The notes beneath the pieces are model-generated. The model worked only from the letters and a program-made list of their open reading frames with translations. It searched no databases and was not told where the DNA came from. The translations under genes and the position numbers were made by a program. From Didymodactylos carnosus (lineage: Eukaryota; Rotifera; Eurotatoria; Philodinida; Philodinidae): a stretch of 64,000 nucleotides of DNA. Within the stretch, counting starts at the first letter, position 1, and the number at the start of each line of letters is the position of its first letter. The stretch is from assembly GCA_905250885.1 (NCBI GenBank), contig CAJNOQ010000183.1:1-64000 (forward strand). The letters run 5' to 3'. Shown one piece after another: positions 51,124-63,089 of the stretch.

Positions 51124-53055
51124 ATGGTTACATCAAATTTTAATGACCGACGACAACGATCACTATCTCCAATTATTCATGATACAGGAGATGATAATGA
51201 TGTACGAACACTTCACGGATTTTTAGTAAGTCATCACGTACTTCAAATCGAAACTTACCGAATGCATAATACGAACCGACAAAATCTATCTTTTCATAAA
51301 AAATAGATGAGAAAGTCTTTTATTTGATATTAAATTTCTGACCATGAAGACTTAGTGCTTCAAATCAAAAACAGAGTCCTATTTCATGACCTAAACATGT
51401 TTTGTTTCGATTTTAAGGATCGTTTATATCTTGGTACGAACAATAATCATCCAATGCGTGTTGCATCTCCGACGCTTCCATCAACCATTCCGGACATGAC
51501 TACAATACCTGTATATCGTAATGGTAGAAAGTTTTATGTCACTGCAGAAGAATATGAACGTATCAAGGCAAGTGAACGAAAACAACGACGCACGGTCGTA
51601 CAAAAATCCAATAATTTACCGGTACAAAAATCTTATAGTACGAATCATATGCGTTCCAGAGCGGGAGGAGGAGGAGTTGATCATCATCATCCCAGAGTTG
51701 GTCTTCAAAGAGTTGTTTCCCATGCAACAAATGGAACATCGGATAATACTTATGGATTTTCAACTAATAAGGGCAATTCTACGACAATTTTATCTCCAAC
51801 GACAATGAAACGAACGATAACGCCTTCTACACTATTGACACCATCTAGTATGTCAAGACAATCTCGATCAACATCAAGAAATGATGAACAAAAGCCGTAC
51901 TCTCCTTCAAACGGGCGATCAAATTCTTCTGACAAGATATTAGCGAATCGTTCTCGTATATCATCTCCATCACGAACATCGTTCGATGATGACTCAAAAG
52001 CGAATGTTTCCAGAGCATTTTCTCCAAGATCACAGACATATGCTTATAATCGATCAGACAAACCTCAAAAATATCAAATGACACCGAACAATATTAATAG
52101 TAATAACAGGTTAACAAATTATTTTCCACACGATTTTAATCAACATTCTCAAAACTCTGAGAATAATCAATATCAGGAAAATAGTGATCCACATCATGAT
52201 GATATTTTAAAAAGATCGATATCACCCGAACTGTTAACTCCGATTCCTCATCAATATGGTATTGCACCAATTAATACGTTTTCCATTGTGCCATTGGACA
52301 AACGATCAATAATTACCGATCAAATTTACATGCCAACTAATTCAAAATCCTTAAATACAAATCAGTTACCAAAAGGTTTTGTTAGTAGAAATTTCGATAT
52401 AGAACTAGAGTCTAATCGGAAATCTACCTTGCCGATTAGTTCTGCCATGGGTTCCATGTATCAGACAGGCATTCGCGGTGTCGATCATTCGTACAGTATA
52501 TTCGGTCAATCAAACCAATTTGATGATGAACCATCACCCAATCATAATTTTAATATAAATAGACAAGGCATTACAGGATTTTTGAACGATCGTTTCATAT
52601 CGTATTCAGATGATAACTCATCGATCATAAAACGAGATGACGATAATCACAAACAAGTGGCATATTTGTCGAATGATGACGAAAGACCGGCGAGTCGAGG
52701 GCGAGGTATGGAATCACGATCAACAGTAAGAAGTCATTCAAGTGATGGACTTACCGAAAAGAAGCGCGTTCGATTCGCCGATACTGTTGGTCTTAATTTA
52801 GAAACAGTGGATCGTGTTTCACGTCGAGATAGTGGAGCAAGCAGTGATGGTGAACAACAGTCATATAAACCTAATTTTAAACAACAACATCAGCAGCAGC
52901 AACAACAACATTACACACGTTTACTATCAAGAAGGCCACACGTAACAATGAATGACAGAACAAAAGCATCACAAATTCAGCATTCAACAAACAACAATTT
53001 TCAAAAATATAAGATATCAAAAAATAATGCTGGTTCATTAGTGACCGACGTTTAA
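51124..53055 (+). CDS. Disordered protein with PPP1R3-like PP1-docking motif
   Basis: Exon 1 51124-51225 (34 codons, GTAAGT donor), intron of 192 bp, exon 2 51418-53055; 579 aa. The intron is needed because the frame upstream of 51418 lacks sense and TTTTAAG precedes GATCGTTTATATC. The protein is mostly S/N/R/Q-rich and likely disordered, with one ordered-looking patch (TIPVYRNGRKFYVTAEEYER at about residue 60) and a Q/H run near the C-terminus. Near residue 482 is KKRVRFADTVGLNLETV. RVRF fits the PP1-binding RVxF motif, and the following FAD..GL.L.. is the pattern seen after RVxF in the PPP1R3 glycogen-targeting family. That family normally continues into a CBM21 carbohydrate-binding domain; here only about 90 residues follow and no CBM21 is visible. 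A role as a protein phosphatase 1 targeting or inhibitory subunit is inference; the rest of the protein is unrecognised. Confidence 0.7.
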
Positions 53056-55225
53056 TATTTGGTAGTTTTACGAATTTTTCTTGTCAATGTCAGTTAATCT
53101 ACTTCCTTTCTGTGTCTGCCGAACAGTTTAGTATATTTTTTATAAAAATTATTTGAGACTTTTAGAGAAAGATAAACGGAGTTAGATGAACATACATTCT
53201 TTGTTCTAGTTTATTGAAGAGATTTCTTTAGCACCGAATAGTAGGTTAATCAGAAAATCGAGCACAAATAAGTGAAAATGGATCGAAGAAAAGAAAATTC
53301 TTCAACAGGGATGTTTCTTATCCGTTGCTGTGAATTTCGATCTCAATCATTTTCAGCTTACGTTTTTCTTTAGTGAAGTAATTTTAATTTACGCACGCTC
53401 GCGATTGGCCTATAAGCGCATAAATTTCTTTCAGGAGAAACTGAAGAATACCATAAAGTGACCTTCATTTTTACATGGAGGGTGGCATTAGATCGCACAG
53501 CTTGTTTAAGCTTGATTATTAGTAGATGGAATATAGTTACTTTATAAGGTGGAGTAATAATATGCACAATTTGAATTCGGGAATTCAACCCTGAACGATG
53601 GATCTGACAGCAATGCTATAGAAATCTTGTAAGAATCTTAAATTAGGTAGCCAATAGAACTGCGTAAGATATTGATAAGCTTCTTATACGAGAAAATATA
53701 AGAACTTTATAAGATTTTACTTGGTAAGGTGGCTATGGAATTTTTCTGTGAGAATTAATAACATTGTGGCAAGTCAACATAGCAAATTATATTTCTGTCA
53801 ATCAGAGACCCTGATCATATACAAATATGAGATTGAAGAATCACATAAACATTCACTGCAAGCGTTTTTTTCGCTTTTGTTCCATTCTGTTTACAGAATA
53901 TCGGCTCTTATCATTTTTTTCTACTTTTATGTGTACTGTATGAAAAATCCGGAAAGTTTCACGTAGAATTGTCTATTCTGATTATCATTAGCCAGTTGTT
54001 GCAACCCACTGCTTTAATGTTTTTTTTCTAATTTGAACAGTAGGAGTATAATATTGCACCGATTAGATTAGTTTGGCCTGATTGTAATTCCTTTTCATTA
54101 AAACTCATACTTTTAAAACTATATATCTTTTCCTGTCTAAAGATATACGTTGGCAGAAACACAAGAATCATGTGCACGTATTGTTAGACACAAAACAGCT
54201 ATTTTCTGTCTCTTCTATGATATATATTTTTAACACACAGCACAACGGTTATACGGAAAGCCATAAACATTTAAAAAGCCAATTCGACGCAGATTGAATG
54301 TGTATATAGCATTTTCGGCTATCTCTGAACCAATGTTTAGCAAATGGACGATCATGAGGAAATTCTTTGACATGTAACACTGTAGAAATAGTTTATCTTT
54401 AGACTAAAGTAGAAATATGCGGGTTGGAAAATACAACATGCTTTCGTTCTTTTCAAACAGATTTTTTAGCTCTTCACTGTGCTTTAGTAGAACATCTTGA
54501 AAGCCTTCTTTTACCGTGACTGAAGCGAGAACTTAATTTTCTTTCGACCGCTATATTTTAAAAAGTTTTCATGATCATGTTTTGATCAGTTTGGGAAATA
54601 CGATGTGTACTTATAGCTTCTTTTCCAGCTGACAAACTAAAGTATCAAATGTAATTTGAGGTACTAGACTTTGTTGTACGTAGTTTGAACAAATGCATAC
54701 ACGTAGCAAGAATATTCAGAATGTTTTATGTTTGCACAGTTAAAACTAAATTTTTTTGCTTATAAGGTAATTTCACGCTGCCTCTCAAAAATTGTGTTTT
54801 TTAAGTTTCAGTTAATGTCGAATCATGCTTTTGAAGTGATGCTGATAGGCATTGTCGACCCTCCTAAATATCACTGGCATTCGCTCGCCTTATTTTTTGA
54901 AAACTTTTTCAAAAGGTCTACAGAACTTACACTGATTGGGGAAACTATCCGGACTTTTTATGTTTCAGAGAATAGATGCCAGTTTTCCTCCCTCTCTGTC
55001 AGAAATATATAGTTTTTTATTAAAGGTGAAATTCTGCTATTCCAGTAACATGCTGGAATCGCAAATGGTTTCAATGCTGCTAGTCTGTCGAGTAAAATAT
55101 TTCTGGTAAAACTTCATCTCACTCAATTCTGAGCGATGATTTCATCTCAATTTATGACAATTTAGTAAGAACTTAAGCACTATTATTTCTCAAAATCGTT
55201 TTTTTTCGTTGGAGTTGTTGGTAAC
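53056..55225. other. Intergenic, no gene seen
   Basis: No CBM21-like or other exon was found downstream of the PP1-motif gene. A short TAAGATTTTA/AAGAATCTTA-rich piece (53625-53725) resembles the interior of the CCCTAG-ended elements. Confidence 0.45.
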
Positions 55226-55229
55226 CTCT

Positions 55230-55957
55230 GTGTACAAAGTCTTGATGTTCTTGTACTAAAATTGGTACGAGGACTAAAGCTCAAAAATAGTGTGCCAGAA
55301 TCAGACTTTCATTCTCTTTCAGAATACGGATTTGAAAATTTTTGATTACTTTTCTGTCGTTCACAATGGTACAATACGAACAGACACAAAAAGTTTATCT
55401 GGACGGAAAAAAATTTTGATATATTTTAATTTCAATTATTTTAAATTGAGCTTTGATGAAAAATAACTTTGCTTCAATCCAGATTGTAGAACAAATATTT
55501 CTCCAAAAAAAAAATGCATTATCTACAAAAAAAACCAACCGGAAAACCATTGAATTTATTCGAGTACAAAACAATAGTGCTCTTTGAAAAATCGAAATTT
55601 TCCTCCTTTCACGTTTTTACATGTAAAAGGTTGAAAGTAGCCTTTACAAAAATGCTTCTCATTACTCCTCCTTACGCTTTAAAAATATTTGAATACATCA
55701 TTTTGTAGAAAAATATTTTGCTCTATAACCGTGAATAGTTCAAATTTATCTATCATCACAATAAAAGACCAATTTTAATATCGCAAAAAAAACATATTTT
55801 TCCGCCCAGATAGATTTTTGGAGTTTGTTCGCATTTGTGAACGACCGAAAAGTAATAAAATATTTTCCAACCCGTATTCTGAAAGAGAATAAAATTCTGA
55901 TTCTGACACATTACTTTTGAGCAAACAAAAAACATCAAGACTTGTGCCAAGATTTTT
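55230..55957. mobile_element. Long-TIR foldback element, ~725 bp
   Basis: Arms 55232-55430 and 55765-55955 are inverted copies with moderate divergence: AGTCTTGATGTT.TT, GTCAGAATCAGA.TTT.ATTC, CTTTCAGAATACGG.TT.GAAAAT, TTTTC.GTCGTTCACAA. The 330-bp centre is non-coding. Confidence 0.78.
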
Positions 55958-56199
55958 TATACAAGCAGTTCTGAAACGAAACTTTTCACATTTCTCTTAA
56001 TTTCTGATTTTTGAAATTTAGTTTAAACAATTTTATGTGCAAACCAGTGGCAGGCACTGTCTCTACTAGGCCTCTGGAGTTGACGTATTCATTACAACTA
56101 ATTTTACGAGCTATCCAAAGTTTACAGACAGTTTCAAAGAACACATGATTACCCATAACTTTCGATATTCTCGTTAAACTTTGCGACGCCTTAGCAGCC

Positions 56200-56860
56200 G
56201 GTTTTTTTACGTCATACTGAGATTTGCTTCTTGCGACAGAAGCAGTAATTGTATTCTGCGAATTTCTTCGAGTTTCAGAATTTAGGGCATCTGCTAATTT
56301 TACTCCTCAAGAACAGCTATGCTTAGGAGATGTAAAACTTACATCTACAAATCCGTAATTTTCATTGCAACTCAAATCATCTAAGACAGACCCATTTCGC
56401 TCTGGTCATGGTACACTTTTTCACCTCCTCCCATTGCATTTGCCCTGTGGAAATTCTTTTGCGATATCTCAAAATGCGGCTCAACTCTTTTCCAGTCCTG
56501 ATCAACCACTCTTTTTAACACCTACAGGCCAACCTCTCAGTCACCTAAATTTTATTGGGTAAATTAAACTAGTTCTTTAACACCTTGGTTTTGATGCCTC
56601 TTCCTATTCGGGTCACTCATTTCGAAAAGGTGCTGCCACCATGGCAGCTATGTGTGGTCTACCACCATACATCATTCAAATTCTTGGACGCTGGCTTATC
56701 AATTCTTTTAAACTTTATATTGAACTTCCTTTCCAACCATTCAAAATGCTCAACAAGCACTCGCAAAACCTTCCTAACATCATCTGGCCTTCGATTCGAG
56801 GTTCCTCCTCTCTCTGTCTTGGGCCTACTTCCAAACGATGTATTAGCGAGTTTTATGCTT
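56200..56860 (+). mobile_element. Decayed tyrosine-recombinase element (DIRS/Ngaro- or Crypton-like)
   Basis: The + strand carries remains of a tyrosine recombinase: an FLRVSEF patch near 56260, LKSSKTDPFR near 56370, the HSFRKGAAT box near 56611 and IIQILGRW...YI, the segment with the catalytic tyrosine, near 56670. This order is typical of recombinases in DIRS/Ngaro-type retroelements and of Cryptons; which one cannot be settled here because no reverse transcriptase or terminal repeats were identified nearby. The copy is broken and fragmentary, so it is treated as a fossil of moderate age. Base composition is GC-richer than the surroundings. Confidence 0.75.
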
Positions 56861-57119
56861 GTAACTTCTGAATTCTGTTTTTCTATGCTTGTATGTTTCA
56901 TTATTTTGATTAAAATAGGTGGCGTGTTTCGCCTAGTGGGATTTTCTACCAATGTCGGAACTGAGTCATGAACAATGGAACTAATAACAGATTCTTTCTC
57001 ATCAATATCATTATGATTAGGGTTCTCATCCCTCTCTGAAGATGAACCACTGCTAACGGATGATTTCCGACGACAATTAATAACAAATAATGTTTGCACA
57101 AAAAAACAAAAGTCAAATG

Positions 57120-58950
57120 CAACTTATTCGCCGAGGTGCATTACTCAAATATGTGCAATAATCATGAGAAATGAAATACCAGCCAATACTATACTGGTCA
57201 AAAATATAGCGGTATAACTCTCTTTTGATATACAGTTAGAAAATATTGGAAATTGATCTATCAATACTAGAAGCAAATTAAAACTCCGGTATATACAGCA
57301 CTTTTTTAAATCATATCTTGATCGCGATATTCGGTTGAAGTTTTCTTATGTACTGTTTTAAAAACAGTACGAAATAATGTACCTTGACTTGAGATGATAC
57401 AATTGTCATATGAAAATAAAAATTGACACAAATTTATTCTTTACCATTATATCATTGATGCTTTATCATATTTGTGGTCTGAAATGAATCCACTTTCTAG
57501 TTTTATTTAGTTCAAATTGTAATAACTATTCTAATGCTTTTGGAATCTAATAGTCTGTTTTTTAATACTTGCAAAACGTTTTACTTGTATTTATTGTTAA
57601 TTGTGACAATATACTCGAAGCACAGGAGGCTAATACAAACACTATACTATACCAAAGACTAAAATATTAGATGAAATAGTTAATAAAAATGACAAAATTT
57701 TAGTTTCTTTCGATGAAAAACGCGCATAGAGAAAGATATAAATAGTGCTGAAGCTGATTGTTAATAACATGGTCGCAGTTTTCTATATTTCAGCCGAAGG
57801 AAAATGTTTGTGCCTTTAAAAGTAAAGTCCGTAAGTACTATTTACAAGCTATATCCATATAACTAAACACAATAAGTGAAAAGCTTAAAAAATGTTTTAG
57901 ACAAAAACCATCGTTCAACAAAAAACAATGAAAAGTTAAGTATTTTTGTGATTTTTTTCAAGATTATAATTTTCTGTTTGCTAAACAAGATATTTTATTT
58001 CTTTGCATTGTGGCATTTTACATTAAAAAAAAATGAATGCTCTTATCTTACTTTAAGGACTACGTATTTGCTGAAGTTTTTACCTCATCGTGGCAAATTT
58101 TTGTTACTTTAAATAAACATTTGTATTTGACATTTCTTTTATGCTATATCCAATGATTGTTCTAAAAATTAAATCCACGTTAGCTTTCAACACTAAGAAA
58201 CATGTTCTAATCGCTTACAATAATTATTAATTTTATTTGATTAACGATACAGATGAAGTATGCTATTAAAAAAATAATTAATTGACGTCCTCCTCCTACT
58301 TTGAAGGTCATCACTGTAAATCAAAAACTAACAACATACTAGCGTGTTATCGGTTGAATGCAAACATCATTCAACTTCTTAGTTTGTCGGTCTGAAATAA
58401 CTCTTTGAATGTTGTATATCTTTATTTGTGGAAGAAAATCTAAAAAACCTTATAAACCCAGCAAAAGGTGCGTTAACGTGTATAATTACAGCATATTTCC
58501 ATGTTCTTTCTAGCAACACTGCTAAGTCTTTTTTTTTATTAAAAACCGCTTCGGAAATGTTTAGGTAAAATCTTTTCAAAAAGAAGAACAATAAATTATT
58601 TGCATCTATGTATATAGCCGAAGTTTTTGATTTTACTTCTTTCTTATACTCTTTTTCTCTTCAAAATCTGAACAAAAAAGTAAGTCATCCTAGAAAGCGA
58701 GGCCTTGGATATTGAGTTATTTATTTGAGTCATGATTAAAATCGATCCTTTTTAATGTATCTGGAATCGAACGTTGACGTAACCTTTTATGAATTTTCCC
58801 AATTTGTGATGGTACTCTATACTGTCGTTCTGACAGGTTTGTGATCTAATTAAGAAAAAAAATTAATTTGGTTGGGGTTGTATCGAATTTTAGGAAACTT
58901 TTGATATGTTTTGCCACACAATAAGCTTAGAAATCTCGTTACCTGATTGA
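57120..58950. other. Intergenic, no gene seen
   Basis: AT-rich DNA between the recombinase fossil and the minus-strand mucin-like gene. No supported exon or element. Confidence 0.4.
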
Positions 58951-59894
58951 TTAATAACCTACAATTGAAATGCAACGGTTACAATCTGATTGTGACATGA
59001 ATCGTCCTGTCAACTCACTTTCATTGGATGCTGTGATGGATTTTGTGCTGGAGGCCTAAAACGTCTCGTTTTCCGGATAACTACCATATAAGAAGCTATA
59101 GTCTATAAAGAACATTATTCCTAAGTACAAAAAATAGAACGAAGTGCCAATAACATACAATCGCACCAATAAGACTTAATCCACCAAGAATAATGGATGT
59201 TACAAGAACGCCACCATTTGTGTCAGCGTTGATGCACCCTTTTGAATTTACAAATGGATAACCTAAAAGGAAAATATCTACATAGTTTTAACGTACAGAA
59301 ACTTAATTTTCCTACAGAATATCGTAGTTGTCGGCATGATAATAGATGTTGTTGTCGGTATGATAATAGATGTTGTTTCAGCAATTGTTGTTTCAATAAC
59401 AATTGTAGTACCGTTCCATGTGTCATTATATGTAGTCAATAATGTGCTTTGTATCGGTGTTGACGTAGAAGTGAATTCGGATACATTAGCCTGTTCTTGT
59501 ATCGATGTTGACATAGGAGTGAATTCGGATGTACTAGTCTGTTCTTCTATCGGTGTTGACATAGGAGTAAATTCGGATGTACTAGTCTGTTCTTCTATCG
59601 GTGTTGACATAGGAGTAAATTCGGATGTACTAGTCTGTTCTTCTATCGGTGTTGACATGGTGAATTCGGGTGCACTAGTCTGTGCTTCTATCGATGTTGA
59701 CATAGGAATGGATTCGGTTGTAGTATCCTGCCCTTGTACCGGTGTTGATGTACTGATGAGTATTAAAACTGATGTATAAATCAACAGATATTTTGAATAG
59801 TTGTTATTCTTTCAAAATATTAGACAAACAAACGTATTAATAAAGCTCTAAGAGAAGTTATTTCATGTTAAAAAAAACTCACCATTAAAGCCAT
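58951..59894 (-). CDS. Mucin-like single-pass membrane protein with 16-aa repeats
   Basis: Minus-strand exons: 59894-59883 (only 12 coding nt, MALM, then GTGAGT), 59808-59316, 59262-59159 and 59055-58951; 237 aa. Phases agree throughout, with introns of 74, 53 and 103 bp. After splicing, the N-terminus is a good signal peptide (NNNYSKYLLIYTSVLILIST, cut near VQGQ). The ectodomain is rich in T, S, P and E, with three close and about two diverged copies of a 16-residue unit (TPIEEQTSTSEFTPMS), encoded by a 48-bp minisatellite. A second T-rich stretch (TIVIETTIAETTSIIIPTTT) leads to one transmembrane segment (GGVLVTSIILGGLSLIGAI) and a short tail ending CISIVGY. A further 60-bp in-frame intron near the end (GTGAGT...TTGTAG) is possible and would shorten the tail by 20 residues. 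Probably a heavily O-glycosylated surface protein. Family not recognised. Confidence 0.72.
59465..59700 (-). repeat. 48-bp coding minisatellite
   Basis: Tandem units of 48 bp (forward strand core TTCGGATGTACTAGTCTGTT, then a CTATCGGTGTTGACATAGGA-type word) inside the mucin-like gene. The three central copies are nearly identical and the outer ones diverge; the unit length is a multiple of three, so copy-number change keeps the frame. Confidence 0.9.
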
Positions 59895-61083
59895 TAAAAA
59901 ATTGGTTCTGTGATGATATTTGTTGTTTGTCAATGTGGCGTAGGTAAACGACTGATACATGACGTAGTAAATAACATAACGTAGATAAAATGATTATTTG
60001 CACAATAAAGTGAGTTTTTCACTCTAACTGATAGTTTTTTTATTTTCAATAGAATAACAGTAAAAAGCTTCTTTAAATGCTTAAATTCTAATAAGAAATT
60101 TCAAATAAAGTCCATCACTTAATTTTCTTTTAAAGTAGCTATGGATTCAAGAGACATTGTGCTAGCACCCGACCGAAAATTTCCTTGTGGGAATATGTAA
60201 TAGCTAAAGAAGATTCCGCTATGTGAAAATTTCTTTGAATTTACTACTATAAACTTATTTTTGCACAGTCACTTAAAATCCTCATTCTTGGTTAAAATAT
60301 CACAACGCAAAATTCTTCCTGAAAATATCCAACTGAATGCAGGATCCATAGAAAGATAAGAACGCAAAATCTCATACAATAACATCCGTTTGCAACTTTC
60401 CTTTGATAATCCGCTGTAATCAATGTTAGATGTGTTGTAAAAAGTAGAAGAAAATTCCTCAGATAATTAGAAGAAGGAGAACCTTCTTTGAATAAATTTT
60501 CATATATAAATGTAACTTATATGATAAAATTATAAAGGTGACTATGGTGGAATGCTATTAAAAAGTAAATATGAGCTTATACGTTGAAAACGTTGATAAA
60601 AAGTGATAAAATAAACAGTTAAATCACAATATCAGTTATAAATTAAGTTAATGAATTAAAATTAAGCAGATGATGTAAACTTGATTAAATCTCCAAAAAT
60701 TGTTTCTTAGAACATTTAAAATTTATTTTCGAGCCATGTTTGTTGAAAATACTTTTAACAACCTTGGTGAAATTCTCGGAATCATAACTTTCTTTGAGCA
60801 TTTTCATATACATGACGAAAAATTCTTTGTTGAAAAATTTTCCTGGTAGATACTAAATAACAAATAGGATTTTTCTTTCTACTGTTCTGTTGTTTCTTCA
60901 CTAGTTTGAGTTACCTTCAAAGAATGTCACGTAATGTATGCATGACTGAATGCGTATACGGGAAACAGCCGTACATAAGGTATGATGCAAACAGTATGAC
61001 AGATAAAAATTACTTCATAACCAAATATTTATATTCAAAAAATTCGGTTTTTTTGTACAATTTTAAATTTTTACTAGAAAAAA
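59895..61083. other. Divergent promoter region between mucin-like and TMEM39 genes
   Basis: About 1.2 kb separates two oppositely oriented start codons. It is AT-rich, with no recognisable regulatory site or further gene; the short frame at 60906-61103 overlaps the TMEM39 start and shows no similarity. Confidence 0.45.
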
Positions 61084-62742
61084 ATGCAGCGGAGAAGTCG
61101 TAATGTATCATCAGCTTCCGACACTAAATCCATTAGTAAGTTACCATCAGCTAGTAAGTTACCATCAAGCACAACAAGTCCATCCTCAATGACTAGTAAT
61201 AATTCATCTTCTCGTGTAAGCATTTATAGAATGCGTGAGCGAGTAATATTAAACAAAATGACTCGTATCATGGCAAAATTAGGAGCAAATAATGATACAG
61301 AAATATCCAACAAATTTCATTCAGAAGTACCAGCTATATCAATCGATGGACATTTGACCTATCATTTTTTTATGACGATAAATAATTTGATTCATTTGAA
61401 TTGTGTTCATCTATTATTCTACTATAGTGTATTTTGGATTTCGGCATCTAACTACGGTTTTTTACATGATGAAGATGAATTTGATGTTGATGATATGAAT
61501 CAGTATGAATTTTACGAACGTTCACAAACAAGAACATCCATCAGATTGGATATGATCAATCCTTATTTGTACTTTACACTATTTTTTATTTCTACTATTG
61601 ATTTATTATCAACGTTTCTACTAACAATTCGTAAAAAACTTTTTTGCTTTTTTGACGATGAGCATCATTTTCAGTTGAGAAAACGAATATCACTTTTGAT
61701 TCTTATTGTCAATATTTCACTGTATATTTCTTTGTTTATATGGATATTCTATCTCACTTTTGTTAGTCACAATTTGTCAAATACACTGTTTTTTATTATT
61801 TGTATTCATTTTATATTTCTTAATTTTCTTGAAAAACCACAACTGATTTGTTTTGACGATTTTAAAACATTATTTTCACGAAAACAATCAACAATTGTTG
61901 AAAAAAGTCGAAGTTTATCATCATCCACATCATCTTCTTCAACTACCCGTTCCAAGCGTCTAAAACCAACAGCTACTATAACTCGTCAAACCCCGACTTT
62001 AACACGATGGACATGTTTAACAGAAGAACGTCTAGTTGGTCACGATTGTTCATCGATATATCAAACAATAAGACATGAAGCCGATCACTTTTATACAATT
62101 TTAATTCAACGATTAACAATAAAAATTTATCGTTCGTTATCAACATTATTTTTGTACGATTTAGTACCATTTATATATAAATCCCAACGTTTAAGAAACG
62201 TTGATTTAAAGTCATACATTCTATTAATAGTCATACTGTTTCTTATTACAATAACCATTCATTTTACATTTTTATTTCCGGTTAAACTTCAAACTACGTT
62301 ACATCGAATAGCATCACATCTCGGTCAATGGAGAAAACAAAATCAGACAACAAAAAATAGCCTTGGTAATTGGTTAGAAGAATGTAATTCATATCAACGT
62401 GGTACGATTATATCTCATAAAAATAATTTTTACATGGCTATGGATATGAATAATGCTGCTCAACCCGATTTATTATCGCATAAAATTATAGTCAAATTAT
62501 TTGGTGATCCGTTGAGATTTATGAATATTTCTCTATTTCTAGCCTGTAGTACGGTTATCTTTGAATATTACTGGTGCATAAGAGGAAATCATTGGGAGCA
62601 AATAATGATCGGTGTATTATTGGTATTATCATGCTGTTATCCGATCTTTAAAATATTTAGAGATAGATTAATACTGGAATTTGTCTATGGGGATGGCGAA
62701 TTGCTTAAAAGTATAACCAGCATGTCGACACCAGATAAATAG
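61084..62742 (+). CDS. TMEM39: TMEM39 family multi-pass membrane protein
   Basis: 552 aa, read as a single exon from ATG to TAG. Family members are ER-resident multi-pass proteins; TMEM39A controls SAC1 trafficking and autophagy in mammals, and nematode TMEM-39 assists collagen secretion. About eight hydrophobic segments lie at roughly 93-123, 160-183, 202-227, 234-249, 350-365, 377-399, 479-499 and 507-524. Family signatures by recall: the EVPAISIDGHLTYHFF start of the membrane region, LHRIASHLGQWRK near 406, GTIISHKNNFYMAM near 430, LFGDPLRFMNISLF near 472 and YPIFKIFRDRLILE near 519, matching the human order (HLGKWQKLE, GVLVRHSRCLYRAMG, FHRPLRLLNLLI, FKLLRDRIVL). The S/T-rich N-terminus (1-45) and the loop at 265-310 are longer than in human TMEM39A (488 aa). 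The absence of introns contrasts with FoxC and ESRP. An unseen 5' exon is possible. Confidence 0.85.
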   Translation: MQRRSRNVSSASDTKSISKLPSASKLPSSTTSPSSMTSNNSSSRVSIYRMRERVILNKMTRIMAKLGANNDTEISNKFHSEVPAISIDGHLTYHFFMTINNLIHLNCVHLLFYYSVFWISASNYGFLHDEDEFDVDDMNQYEFYERSQTRTSIRLDMINPYLYFTLFFISTIDLLSTFLLTIRKKLFCFFDDEHHFQLRKRISLLILIVNISLYISLFIWIFYLTFVSHNLSNTLFFIICIHFIFLNFLEKPQLICFDDFKTLFSRKQSTIVEKSRSLSSSTSSSSTTRSKRLKPTATITRQTPTLTRWTCLTEERLVGHDCSSIYQTIRHEADHFYTILIQRLTIKIYRSLSTLFLYDLVPFIYKSQRLRNVDLKSYILLIVILFLITITIHFTFLFPVKLQTTLHRIASHLGQWRKQNQTTKNSLGNWLEECNSYQRGTIISHKNNFYMAMDMNNAAQPDLLSHKIIVKLFGDPLRFMNISLFLACSTVIFEYYWCIRGNHWEQIMIGVLLVLSCCYPIFKIFRDRLILEFVYGDGELLKSITSMSTPDK

Positions 62743-62775
62743 ATACCTAGGGAGAAAGAGACAGTCGTATGATGC

Positions 62776-63085
62776 ACAGTGGGCAATTTTGGCTAAGAAC
62801 GTGGACATGTGCTAGAAAAGTGATATGAAAGTTTCTAAGCACACTTTTCATTGGTTTTCACATATGCTCTTTTCTGAGAGATAATTTTCAAACTGTCAAA
62901 GTATTTTTTTACTGGTTTTTCTAGAGATCCGGCCTCCGAAAAATCAGTACAAACATTCTTTGAAAATTTGAAGGTTATCTCTCTGGAAAGAGCATATGCG
63001 AAAACCCATGAAAAGAGTGCTTAGAGACTTTCACATCCCTTTTCTCGTACATGTCTATGTGCCTAGTCAAAATTGCTGTGTCCAT
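62776..63085. mobile_element. Foldback element, ~310 bp, just after TMEM39
   Basis: Bases 62776-62925 and 62940-63085 are inverted copies: CACAGTGGGCAATTTTGGCT at the left and the complement of GACACAGCAATTTTGACTAG at the right. Inner parts include CATATGCTCTTTTC.GAGAGATAA and its complement. It starts about 35 bp after the TMEM39 stop codon and so may overlap its 3' UTR. Confidence 0.78.
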
Positions 63086-63089
63086 ACCT

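Noticed and set aside
56659-57099. 146-aa minus-strand open frame with S/E/N-rich sequence
   Set aside because: Its second half is antisense to the recombinase remnant and the first half is low-complexity; I could not separate a real gene from an incidental frame.
59336-59779. 147-aa plus-strand open frame with repeats
   Set aside because: It is the antisense of the in-frame 48-bp minisatellite of the mucin-like gene; the minus strand has the signal peptide, membrane anchor and consistent splice phases.
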